Source: Bacteroidota bacterium (GTDB taxonomy: Bacteria; Bacteroidota; Ignavibacteria; Kapaibacteriales; NICIL-2). From it: 49,603 nucleotides of DNA. This document shows positions 17,787 to 25,798 of this stretch, piece after piece. The notes under the pieces are model-generated. The model saw only the letters and a list, made by a program, of their open reading frames with translations, had not been told where the DNA came from and made no database searches. Location of the stretch: positions 1-49,603 of the forward strand of contig JAIBAE010000025.1 in assembly GCA_019695345.1 (NCBI GenBank), read 5' to 3'. The position numbers and the translations under genes were made by a program. Each line of letters opens with the position of its first letter. The stretch's first letter is position 1.

Positions 17787-19148
17787 CTACCATTTAGCAG
17801 TTGCCCAGTTGTAACTTGCCATTGCGCGGAAGTAATCGGCACGGGCGGTAACAAGGCGGGCTTGTGCCTCGGCTAAGGCGCGTTCGCGGATGTTTACAAA
17901 GATGAGCGTGGATTCGCCTGCGGTGAAACGTTTTACTTCGGCTTGTTGCATGGTTGTTGCAAGTTGAACTTCGCGTTCGGCGGCAACGATGCGCTCGGTT
18001 GCTTTGTTTAATGCCGAGAGTGCATCGTCTATCTCTGCTTGTATTTGCCTGTTTAGTAAGATGCGTTGATACGAGATACGTTGTGTGTTGATTTGTGCAA
18101 ATTGTTCCTGCGCATTGGCAGAACGGAATAATAATGGTTGCGATATACTTAACCCTACCTTAAATGTATTAAGTGCGGGCGAGTTTAATGGTGTTAGTAG
18201 TTGTCCTTGCGCTTCTATTAATGGACGTTGTAGTTCGTTTGCAAGTTGTACATCCAGTTGTGCGCTTTGTTCTTGAATAATGATTCTTCGTGCTTCGGGG
18301 CGGCGTGTAAGGGATAATGTTCTATCGCGTTCAATTTCAGTTGTTGCAAGTTGTTCGGGGTTGGGTAGTATTGCCGGACGTATTGGTTGTGTTTGTTGTG
18401 TTCCGTCGGTGTTCCATAAAAATGTAGCTGCGGTAATTGCCGCTTGTTCAGCATTCCGTTGCGAACGTACATATTCTCCGCGCCGGCGTTCAACTTCTTG
18501 CAGTGCTTCTATGCTATCTATTGCCGCAACTTCGCCGGCACGGGCACGGCGTGCAATTTGCGTAAAGCGTTCTTCGGCAGTGCGAAAGATTGCTTGTGCA
18601 ACTTGTACTTGCTCTGTGCTTTCTACCCAATCCCAATATCGTAACGATGCTGTTCGGAAGAGTGAGTTGCGTTCTTGTTGTACTGATATGGACGCAAGTT
18701 CAGGACGAAGCAATGCTTTTTGCAGAGCAGTTCTTCTGGAGTCGGTGTTGATTCCTTGCCACAGCGGCATACTAACACCTACACCAACTTCAGCCGAGCC
18801 GTTAGTTGTGTTTTCGGGGTTTATGCTTGTGCCATCGCCGCGTTTAAGGTTTGCATTAATGCGCGGACCGAACATTGTTGCCAATGGCATTTCAAGCCCG
18901 GCATCCAGATAGTTTACTTTTTCTTTGCCATCGGTTGTTTTAAGTTCGTACTTTCCTTTCAGGAATATATCAAAGTTACTTTGTGCTTGCAGTACATCTG
19001 CATCGGCAGTGTTTTTTTCTAATGCAGCAGCACGAAGTGTTGGGTGCGCTATTTCTACTTCCTGTAAAAAACGTTGAAGAGTTATTGGCTCTTGTGCGTT
19101 AAGCGTAGCAAAGCAAATGCAGAAGAACAGTGCTACAAGTGTTCTCAT
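17787..19148 (-). CDS. TolC-family outer-membrane efflux channel
   Basis: A 453-residue protein with a signal peptide (MRTLVALFFCICFATLNA) and the two-part alpha-helical/beta repeat of TolC proteins: ITLQRFLQEVEIAHPTLRAA at the N-terminus and long amphipathic coiled helices around 160-230 and 350-430, ending SYNWATAKW. It forms the outer-membrane exit duct of a tripartite exporter. Its start codon overlaps the stop of the adaptor gene (ATGA), and the ABC exporter lies just upstream, so the three genes form one operon in the order ABC, HlyD, TolC. Confidence 0.92.
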   Translation of the reverse strand: MRTLVALFFCICFATLNAQEPITLQRFLQEVEIAHPTLRAAALEKNTADADVLQAQSNFDIFLKGKYELKTTDGKEKVNYLDAGLEMPLATMFGPRINANLKRGDGTSINPENTTNGSAEVGVGVSMPLWQGINTDSRRTALQKALLRPELASISVQQERNSLFRTASLRYWDWVESTEQVQVAQAIFRTAEERFTQIARRARAGEVAAIDSIEALQEVERRRGEYVRSQRNAEQAAITAATFLWNTDGTQQTQPIRPAILPNPEQLATTEIERDRTLSLTRRPEARRIIIQEQSAQLDVQLANELQRPLIEAQGQLLTPLNSPALNTFKVGLSISQPLLFRSANAQEQFAQINTQRISYQRILLNRQIQAEIDDALSALNKATERIVAAEREVQLATTMQQAEVKRFTAGESTLIFVNIRERALAEAQARLVTARADYFRAMASYNWATAKW

Positions 19149-20374
19149 TTTTTCTCCTTGCTTTGTTCTTCTTTAACATCGGTTACACCATGAGCTCGTA
19201 CCGGAAACTGTGGTGGGAATCCGTTTAGTTGTCGCCATACTTCGTATCCAAGTGATACCTTGTTAAGTAATACCCAACCTGTTACATCAGACCCTTGGCG
19301 TAAGTACGAACGGTTTGGCCACGATCCGTATGTTGTATCGGGTACAACCAGTATTCTGAATTTTCCTTTGCCATCATCTACAGCATCAATAGCAGCTACT
19401 TTTCCATGAAAGGTACCGATGCCCATTTCGGGAAGTCCGGAAAATTGGAATGCGGGGAAGCCGGCAAATTGAAGAGTAACATGCTTACCAACATCTACTA
19501 ATGCGGCATCCATACCCGATACAAATATCTCGGCGGCAATATCACCCGTGTATGGAACAACTACGGCCAGTTTATCGCCTTCTTTTACAGTTTGCCCTGC
19601 GCCTGCTTTCATGATGCGTGTAACCTGACCGTTAATTGGCGATATGATTGCACTTCCACTTCTGCGTCCGCGGGCGTTGCTTAGGCGTAGTTCAGCTTCT
19701 TGTATGGTAACATTTGCTTGACGTTCTATGCGTTCTTGTTCTGATTTAACTGCTTCAAAATTTTGGCGTGCCGATTTTACTGCCGCATCGAACCTGATGG
19801 AATCGTTGGTTGCTTTGGTGTAGTTTACTATTGCACTTTCTAAGTCTCTGCGCGATACCAAGCCGGAATCGGAAAGATGTATTGCACGTTGGTATCGTGT
19901 GCGTGCAATGGATACTTCGGTTTTTACTGCATCGAACGAGGCGCGTGCTGCCTCGAGGGACTGAACCGCCTGTTTAGTTCGTTCCATTGCGGTGACTATG
20001 GCAGCGTCCTGCGCCAGCAAAATATTATCTCTTGCTGTTTCTAATCTATCGGCAAAGTTGGGGTCGATAAAGTTCACATTAATGTCCTGCAATACAGCAA
20101 TGGTATCGCCTGCTTTAATGTTTGCACCTTCGTTAACATACCACGCCACTATGCGCCCGTTGATAGTTGCTTCGATTGTTTGCGCGCGCGCATTTGGAAC
20201 AAACGATGTTACATCGCCCGAGCCGGCAACAGTTTGTTGCCACGGAATAAGCACAAATGCACTTACTATTATTAAAATCATTATTATAATTAATATTGCA
20301 AGTGGACGCGCATGTTTGGGCGCCTCAACCATTTTTAATGATATCATTGTTTGCTGAAGTTGTGTGGATGTCAT
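19145..20374 (-). CDS. HlyD-family membrane fusion (adaptor) protein
   Basis: A 409-residue adaptor with one membrane helix (about 25-45, ILIIIMILIIVSAFVLI), a biotinyl-lipoyl-like split domain (INGRIVAWYVNEGANIKAGD and SPINGQVTRIMKAGAGQTVK), and a long coiled-coil hairpin (about 115-230). It bridges the inner-membrane ABC exporter and the outer-membrane TolC-like channel. It overlaps the TolC gene by four bases and follows the ABC gene after 43 bases. The C-terminal tail is charged (KEEQSKEKK). The transported substrate cannot be read from this protein. Confidence 0.92.
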   Translation of the reverse strand: MTSTQLQQTMISLKMVEAPKHARPLAILIIIMILIIVSAFVLIPWQQTVAGSGDVTSFVPNARAQTIEATINGRIVAWYVNEGANIKAGDTIAVLQDINVNFIDPNFADRLETARDNILLAQDAAIVTAMERTKQAVQSLEAARASFDAVKTEVSIARTRYQRAIHLSDSGLVSRRDLESAIVNYTKATNDSIRFDAAVKSARQNFEAVKSEQERIERQANVTIQEAELRLSNARGRRSGSAIISPINGQVTRIMKAGAGQTVKEGDKLAVVVPYTGDIAAEIFVSGMDAALVDVGKHVTLQFAGFPAFQFSGLPEMGIGTFHGKVAAIDAVDDGKGKFRILVVPDTTYGSWPNRSYLRQGSDVTGWVLLNKVSLGYEVWRQLNGFPPQFPVRAHGVTDVKEEQSKEKK

Positions 20375-20417
20375 TGATCTTTTTTTCTGGTTATACTATG
20401 TACGTATAATTGGGTTG

Positions 20418-22568
20418 TTATCTGCACAAATCCGGGAAGAGTTTTCGTAATTCCGAGTTAGGTGACATCATTAGCTTTTCGGGTGCATCATGCTCTATAA
20501 TGTTACCGTCTTTCAGTGTACATACTTCGTGTGCTTTACGTAATAAATCGCCATCGTGTGAGATATCCAGTATCGTCCAATGAGATTCATTGTACAACTG
20601 CTCTATAATAGCAAGTTTGGTTGCACGTTCAACACCTTCAAATGCTTCGTCGAGAATAATCAATCTGGGTTTACACAATATGCAACGCGCAAGTATTATT
20701 CTTCGTACAACACCATACGGTAAGTTTGTACCGCCCGATACCACGTAGGTGTTTAAACCGTTTGGCAGAGTACGCATATCGTCTTCTAACCCAGCCATGG
20801 CAATAGCCCATGTAAGTTGCTTGTACGATACAACGCGCCCCATAGTGATGTTTTGTTCTATAGTTCCGGCAAACACATCATTATCGCGAGATACAACACC
20901 AATGTTATTACGAATTGCAGTAAGCGACATTCTGCGGGTATCGTAGTCGTTCAGAAATATTGCGCCATGTTTGGGTTCGTGAATTCCCGCAAGCAGTTCG
21001 GCAAGTGTTGTTTTACCGGAACCGTTTTCGCCCACCAAACTAACTCTGTTTCCGCTTGGGATGTGAAGTGTGAGTCCGTTAAATACAGTATGGTTATTTG
21101 GATATGTAAACTGGAGGTTTAATATTTTGATATCTAATGCTTTTTGCGATATATCGGGCGATTCCCCGCCAACTGCCTCAAGTTCTTTATCGGTAATAGT
21201 TGCCAGTTTATCTATGCCGGTTAGTAAATCGTAGAAGTCTTCAAATTGTGTTATCAGTTTTTCAATTGAACCTAGCAGCGCTATTATTACAAGCTCTGCC
21301 GCCACAAGTTGGCCTAACGATAACTGACGTTCGATAACCAACATGCCACCTAACCCTAATACACCAACAGTTGCTATAGAGCGGAAAAACGACGACCCAG
21401 CAACCTGGCGCGCTATTACCAAAAAATGCGAGCGGTGTGCTTTTACATATTTTTCGGCAATCGAATCTAAATACTCGTAACTAAACTCCGGAGTTGCGTT
21501 TAACTTAAACGCCTGCTGGCAGCGTGCTATTTCTTCTAACCAATTTGCTACGGCATATTTTTTCTTGGACTCCATGATTGATGTGGTAAGACCTTTACGC
21601 CCCAACACCAGCACCAATACTACAATAAATACAACCAGAAAAATATCAAACAGTAAAAAGAATGGATGATATACCGCAAGTAGAATTAATCCAATAAGTG
21701 CTACCAACACTGCACTTACGCCATCAAGTAAAAATTTACCAAGTGATTTTGTAACAGTAATAACATCAAAGAATCTGTTTACAAGTTCCGGTGCATATTC
21801 GCCTTCCAAAGCGCGGTGTTTTATACGCGGTAATCTGTAGGCAATATCAAATGCAGTACGAACAAATATTCTACGCCGCAATACATCAACAACATACATC
21901 TCCATAACATTAAACACCCCAAGCAGCAATAAGCCTAACCCAACGCCAACGCACAACACAACTAATTGCGATGTATAAATACCAAGCGATACCGCATTTA
22001 CAATAGCTTGCGATGACAGTGGCACTATTAACGATAGCAATCCCATAATAACCGAATACACAATAACAACTACAATATCCTTCTTTTCCTGTTTAAGAAG
22101 TTGCCACAGTTTATCTAAGATATGTCCGGTAGATACGTGGTGATGGTGTTCTTCTTGTTGGTGGTTGTTACGAATTTCGGGCATGTTCTTTTCGTTGGTA
22201 AGAAACGAATGCATGTTTCCTTTTATACTAAATACAGGTAGCATTTCAATATCCGATATGGGTATTGCTGTATCTGTACAAACCTCGTGTGCAGTTTTTG
22301 TACGTATATCAATTGCAACAACGGTATTATTCCATACCGTGTATACAACAATAGGTTTATCTACCTGTGCAATTCCTGCAAACGTCCGTACCGAAACACC
22401 ATATCCTTGCAGTATGGTACACACTGTTTCAAACTGTGATTGATGCGACTGTTCTTTAATTAAAGCAAGAATATCCGATGTAGAAACCGATATATTCAGT
22501 GCTTTATACAAACACTGAAGTGATGTAGAAAGAGTAATGAACGACTGGGCTGAAATATCCTTATCCAT
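20418..22568 (-). CDS. ABC exporter with degenerate C39-like N-terminal domain (type I secretion)
   Basis: A 716-residue fused permease-ATPase. Residues 1-130 resemble a C39 peptidase domain, but the catalytic cysteine position is not cysteine (STSLQCL in place of CGxxCL), so it is probably a non-cleaving C39-like docking domain. A His-rich linker (HHHH), about six membrane helices (160-430) and an ATPase follow, with Walker A GENGSGKTT and Walker B RLIILDEAF. The signature loop is unusual (VSGGTNLPYG instead of LSGGQ), as in some Bacteroidota exporters. Start: the open frame begins at TTG 22580, but ATG 22568 is preferred. It heads the exporter operon with HlyD and TolC genes downstream. Confidence 0.9.
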   Translation of the reverse strand: MDKDISAQSFITLSTSLQCLYKALNISVSTSDILALIKEQSHQSQFETVCTILQGYGVSVRTFAGIAQVDKPIVVYTVWNNTVVAIDIRTKTAHEVCTDTAIPISDIEMLPVFSIKGNMHSFLTNEKNMPEIRNNHQQEEHHHHVSTGHILDKLWQLLKQEKKDIVVVIVYSVIMGLLSLIVPLSSQAIVNAVSLGIYTSQLVVLCVGVGLGLLLLGVFNVMEMYVVDVLRRRIFVRTAFDIAYRLPRIKHRALEGEYAPELVNRFFDVITVTKSLGKFLLDGVSAVLVALIGLILLAVYHPFFLLFDIFLVVFIVVLVLVLGRKGLTTSIMESKKKYAVANWLEEIARCQQAFKLNATPEFSYEYLDSIAEKYVKAHRSHFLVIARQVAGSSFFRSIATVGVLGLGGMLVIERQLSLGQLVAAELVIIALLGSIEKLITQFEDFYDLLTGIDKLATITDKELEAVGGESPDISQKALDIKILNLQFTYPNNHTVFNGLTLHIPSGNRVSLVGENGSGKTTLAELLAGIHEPKHGAIFLNDYDTRRMSLTAIRNNIGVVSRDNDVFAGTIEQNITMGRVVSYKQLTWAIAMAGLEDDMRTLPNGLNTYVVSGGTNLPYGVVRRIILARCILCKPRLIILDEAFEGVERATKLAIIEQLYNESHWTILDISHDGDLLRKAHEVCTLKDGNIIEHDAPEKLMMSPNSELRKLFPDLCR

Positions 22569-22679
22569 AATAACCAACAACTATAATTGTACGCTATAAT
22601 TCCAATTTAACGAAAATAGTTCCCACTTATTTAATTGGAATTAACGCTCCAAGAATATGGTTTTATGCGGAGTGTGGGG

Positions 22680-22744
22680 TTTGCTATCGCAATCTGCGCC
22701 GTGTAACCAATTACATACATGCCTCTTACATGCAGGAAAGAAGC
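22680..22744 (+). repeat. Dispersed intergenic repeat family 1, copy 8
   Basis: Left end TTTGCTATCGCAATCTGCGC, right end ATGCAGGAAAGAAG. Lies between the haem-binding protein gene and the exporter operon. Confidence 0.65.
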
Positions 22745-22816
22745 TTCTGCTTTGCACAATATATATCGTGTATAAAATTTTCTTTTCAGGATGAATGTTG
22801 TCGGTTGTTTTCTGTG

Positions 22817-23314
22817 TTATGCCCTCTTGCGTTTAAGTACTAAGCTATCTGCAGGGTATGTTGCCTTTAAGGTATCCATAATGGATGTTGCCCAGTTGAT
22901 AAGCGTTTGTTTTTGTTCCGTTGTAAGGCGCGCATCGGTATGAGTAATAGTATATGACGATATTGGCATTTCGCCTTCTTTTATCATTTCAATTACCTCT
23001 TCCAGTTTGTGGTTTTGTATAGCAACGCGGCGTTTGGTAAACTCGTTAAAGTTGAGTTCGTGTTTTCCTTCATCAACATGGTTAGCCATAAAACTTGCAA
23101 CGGGTTGAATGTTTGCATACCACGGGTAACGTGTGTTGTTGCTGTGGCAATCGTAACATGCTACATCTAATATCTGTTGTACGTTTTGGGGGACGTTATA
23201 CTTTTTAGCAATATCAAATTCGCCCGCGGGGGTTGCCGATATGTTTTGCTCTGGGCGATACAGTTGTGCAAGCACTACTACAAGTGCAATACCAATCAAG
23301 ATTTTCTTTTTCAT
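22817..23314 (-). CDS. Haem-binding domain (cytochrome-like) exported protein
   Basis: A 165-residue protein with an N-terminal hydrophobic anchor (MKKKILIGIALVVVLAQL) and the c-type haem motif in VACYDCHSNNTRYPWYANIQ, followed by a methionine-rich part (SFMANHV, EGEMPISSY) that may supply the second haem ligand. This matches the single-haem haem_bd family common in Bacteroidota. It is probably periplasmic and involved in electron transfer. The open frame extends upstream to 23518, but that part runs through a family 2 repeat; ATG 23314 gives a proper export signal. The exporter operon lies upstream on the same strand but 250 bases away. Confidence 0.85.
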   Translation of the reverse strand: MKKKILIGIALVVVLAQLYRPEQNISATPAGEFDIAKKYNVPQNVQQILDVACYDCHSNNTRYPWYANIQPVASFMANHVDEGKHELNFNEFTKRRVAIQNHKLEEVIEMIKEGEMPISSYTITHTDARLTTEQKQTLINWATSIMDTLKATYPADSLVLKRKRA

Positions 23315-23396
23315 AATTGTGTCTTTTATTGTTCTTGTGCGGAAATTACCGAAAAAGAATGTAGTAACCGCAAATGGTACACGGAATACTTTTGCG

Positions 23397-23462
23397 AAGC
23401 TGTACCGGTGGGTTCGCACCGGGTTGGCGCGCTGGCGCGGTTGCTTCGGCAGATGTGGAAAA
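23397..23462 (+). repeat. Dispersed intergenic repeat family 2
   Basis: GCTGTACCGGTGGGTTCGCA then CCGGGTTGGCG, followed by GTTGCTTCGGC and ATGTGGAAAAC. Lies downstream of the third cyclase gene and upstream of the haem-protein gene. Confidence 0.8.
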
Positions 23463-23542
23463 CAGTTTTTGTATTTGTCGGGTGAAACATTCAGGATTAA
23501 TATTTTGGTTCCGCTCACGGCATTTCACACCGTTGTGCTCGG

Positions 23543-25624
23543 TCACCCGTTGCCGTCCGAGCGTTCTAAGAAATACGTTCTCATCATTCCTTTGCCTTTG
23601 ATTTCGATTTCGCCGCGTGGGATAACGACAACCCCATCCCCGCCTTCCCCCGTAGGGAAGGACACGGAATCGTGTGTTTGGGTGGGAGTCAACGCACGAA
23701 CAAACTCCTCACTCACATGTATTCTTCCTGCCTCGCCGTGGCTTTCCATGCGGCTTGCGGTATTCACGGCATCAGAGAAAACATCATAGATAAATCTATC
23801 TTCTCCAACAACACCTGCTACCACCGGGCCACAGTGAATACCTACTCTAATACTGAGATGTCCATAACCATCAAAGTAATTCTTTAACTCATCCGGAATA
23901 GAAAGCGACTCAATCATTTCAAATGCTGCAGATGTTATTCTTTGAGCATGGTCAGAACATTCAACCGGGGCACCGGCTATTGCCATATATCCATCGCCTA
24001 TTGTTTTAATTTTTTCACAACCATGCTTCTTTATAATTCTATCAAAGTCTGAAAAAACATACCCTAAAAATTGAAGTACTACTTGTGCGGGCATGGCTGA
24101 ACTGATTGTTGTGAATCCCTTAATATCAGCAAAAAGAATAGACACATTAGGGAAGTAATCTGCTATCTGTTGCTCGTCATTAATTATTCGGTTTGCAATG
24201 CTAACAGGAAGCACACGGTGGAGCAATGTGGTGGTTGCGTTCATTTTAGCATCTGCTGTTGCTTTGGCAAGTTCAATTATCCTTTGGTGTTCGCGAATCG
24301 CCTCTTGTTTCTTTACTTCCACCATATTGAGTTCTCGCGCAGCTTCAATGTACTTTCTTAGTTGAACAGCAAGTTCTTTCCATCTACCTTGACTCTCGTA
24401 TAAATCTGCAAGGTAATTGTAAAAATCAACAACTATTGCTTTAGCTTCAATCTTAATACCTAATGCAATTGCCTTTAACAAATATTCTTCAGCTTTAGTA
24501 GTACTGTAGCTATCAAATTCAGGTATAGCATACAGTCCACCGATGTTTCCTGCAACAAGCGCTACACCGGACTCTTCACCAAGTGCTTCATGAACAGAAA
24601 GTGCTTTAAACATGTACTCCAATGCCTTATTATAGTCACCAAGTTGCTTATACACATTGCCGATGTTTCCTGTAACATGGGCTATACCTGATTGTTCTCC
24701 GAGTGCTTCGTGTGCAGAGAGTGCTTTACCATAGTATTCCAATGCCTTGTCATAATCGCCGATATCAGAATATACATTTCCTATATTCCCTGTTACACCC
24801 GCCATACCAGATTGTTCCCCAAGTGCTTCCTGTTCTGCGAGTGCTTGTAACATGTATTCCAGCGCCTTATTATAGTCGCCAAGTTCCTTATATATACTCC
24901 CGATGTTCGCTCTAACGCGGGCTAACGATGATTGTGCTCCTACTGCTTTGTGTGCAGAGAGAGCTTTATTAAAATATTCTATCGCTTTGTCATAGTCGCC
25001 AAGATTGTAATACACAATCCCGATGTTTCCTGTAACGCTGGCTGCAAATGATATGTCTCCAAGTGCTTCATGTACAGAGAGTGCTTTACTCATACATTCC
25101 AATGCCATGCTGTAGTCGTCGAGATTCATATACACAAGTCCGATGTTCCCGGTAACACGTGCTACCCCGGAGTCATCACCAAGTGCTTGATGTATAGAGA
25201 GTGCTTTGTTATAGTATTCCAATGTCTTGGCATAGTCACCAAACTTGTTGTACACATTTCCTATAAGGTTTAGTGCCTTGGGTTTGATATCGTCGGTACC
25301 ATATTCCTCTGCTACTGCAAGAACTTGCTCTGCTTGTTCAAGGGCAGTATTGTTGTTACCGCGGCGGTATGCAGTAGTGGCAAGGGAAAGAAGTGCGTAG
25401 ATGTAAAGTAAAACTCCTTTTCTGTCTTCAACTGTTGGAATGGAATGCTGTGCTGAGTTTGTTGTAGTACCTGAATGGGGAAAGACATTGCTTAAGGGTA
25501 TGGTTTGTGTGAACTGAACATTGCGCAGGACTCGTTGTGCAAGTTGTTCTGCTTCGTCGAAATTACTAGTGTTGCTTGCTTTATTTGCTTTGTCAAGCAA
25601 TGCTTGTAGTTCAGCGTGTGTCAT
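23543..25624 (-). CDS. TPR-containing adenylate cyclase (class III), third of three
   Basis: A 693-residue cytoplasmic protein. About eight 40-residue TPR units (about 80-400) precede a coiled linker and a class III cyclase domain (about 490-665). Both metal aspartates are present (D500 in LFADIKGF, D544 in IGDGYMAIAG), as are the adenine-selecting lysine (EKIKTIGD) and aspartate (YDVFSDAVN) and the transition-state arginine (NTASRMES), so it should make cAMP. TPRs probably sense a protein partner. A hairpin-forming insert lies in frame near the C-terminus (23631-23690). Its last codons and 3' flank closely repeat those of the neighbouring cyclase. It has a promoter-like motif shared with the first cyclase. 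Confidence 0.92.
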   Translation of the reverse strand: MTHAELQALLDKANKASNTSNFDEAEQLAQRVLRNVQFTQTIPLSNVFPHSGTTTNSAQHSIPTVEDRKGVLLYIYALLSLATTAYRRGNNNTALEQAEQVLAVAEEYGTDDIKPKALNLIGNVYNKFGDYAKTLEYYNKALSIHQALGDDSGVARVTGNIGLVYMNLDDYSMALECMSKALSVHEALGDISFAASVTGNIGIVYYNLGDYDKAIEYFNKALSAHKAVGAQSSLARVRANIGSIYKELGDYNKALEYMLQALAEQEALGEQSGMAGVTGNIGNVYSDIGDYDKALEYYGKALSAHEALGEQSGIAHVTGNIGNVYKQLGDYNKALEYMFKALSVHEALGEESGVALVAGNIGGLYAIPEFDSYSTTKAEEYLLKAIALGIKIEAKAIVVDFYNYLADLYESQGRWKELAVQLRKYIEAARELNMVEVKKQEAIREHQRIIELAKATADAKMNATTTLLHRVLPVSIANRIINDEQQIADYFPNVSILFADIKGFTTISSAMPAQVVLQFLGYVFSDFDRIIKKHGCEKIKTIGDGYMAIAGAPVECSDHAQRITSAAFEMIESLSIPDELKNYFDGYGHLSIRVGIHCGPVVAGVVGEDRFIYDVFSDAVNTASRMESHGEAGRIHVSEEFVRALTPTQTHDSVSFPTGEGGDGVVVIPRGEIEIKGKGMMRTYFLERSDGNG
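23631..23690. repeat. Hairpin element inside the third cyclase gene
   Basis: CCTTCCC (23643-23649) pairs with GGGAAGG (23655-23661). CATCCC-type and GGGTGGG-type arms flank it. It is read in frame and encodes a Ser/Gly-rich linker (SVSFPTGEGGDGVVV). The same place in the two other cyclases holds comparable elements. Confidence 0.65.
24500..25260 (-). repeat. Tandem 120-bp TPR-coding repeats in the third cyclase
   Basis: Units of 40 codons repeat with 120-bp spacing (GNIGNVYxxLGDYNKALEYM pattern). They are diverged in sequence, unlike the nearly identical units in the second cyclase. Confidence 0.8.
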
Positions 25625-25649
25625 GGTTTTTTGTAAGTGTTACACCGCA

Positions 25650-25664
25650 TACAAATTACACATT
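25650..25664 (-). promoter_or_regulatory. Shared upstream motif of the cyclase genes
   Basis: AATGTGTAATTTGTA (- strand) lies 26 bases ahead of the third cyclase. The identical 15 bases lie 22 bases ahead of the first cyclase (29734-29748). Likely a promoter core or regulator site. Confidence 0.5.
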
Positions 25665-25680
25665 CCATAACAATTACTAT

Positions 25681-25748
25681 GCGGTGCTGTACCGTTGGGT
25701 TCGCACCGGGTTGGCGTGCAGAAGGATTGCCTCGGTAGAGGTGGAAAC
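25681..25748 (+). repeat. Dispersed intergenic repeat family 2
   Basis: GCTGTACCGTTGGGTTCGCA then CCGGGTTGGCG, followed by GGATTGCCTCGG and AGGTGGAAAC. Lies between the second and third cyclase genes. Confidence 0.8.
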
Positions 25749-25798
25749 AAGATAAAAATTTGTGGTTCTCTCACGGTATTACACGGCGTTATGCTCGG

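Noticed and set aside
18280-18912. + strand open frame opposite the TolC-like gene
   Set aside because: Ser/Arg/Cys-rich antisense translation of a confident gene, with no start site or domain.
23400-23430. tRNA T-arm-like GGGTTCGCACC in family 2 repeats
   Set aside because: The flanking stems do not pair (GTGGG versus CGGGT), and no anticodon or acceptor arm is present. It is a repeat motif, not a tRNA.
23315-23518. Upstream extension of the haem-binding protein
   Set aside because: It runs through a family 2 repeat and would put 68 polar residues before the export signal; ATG 23314 is the sensible start.
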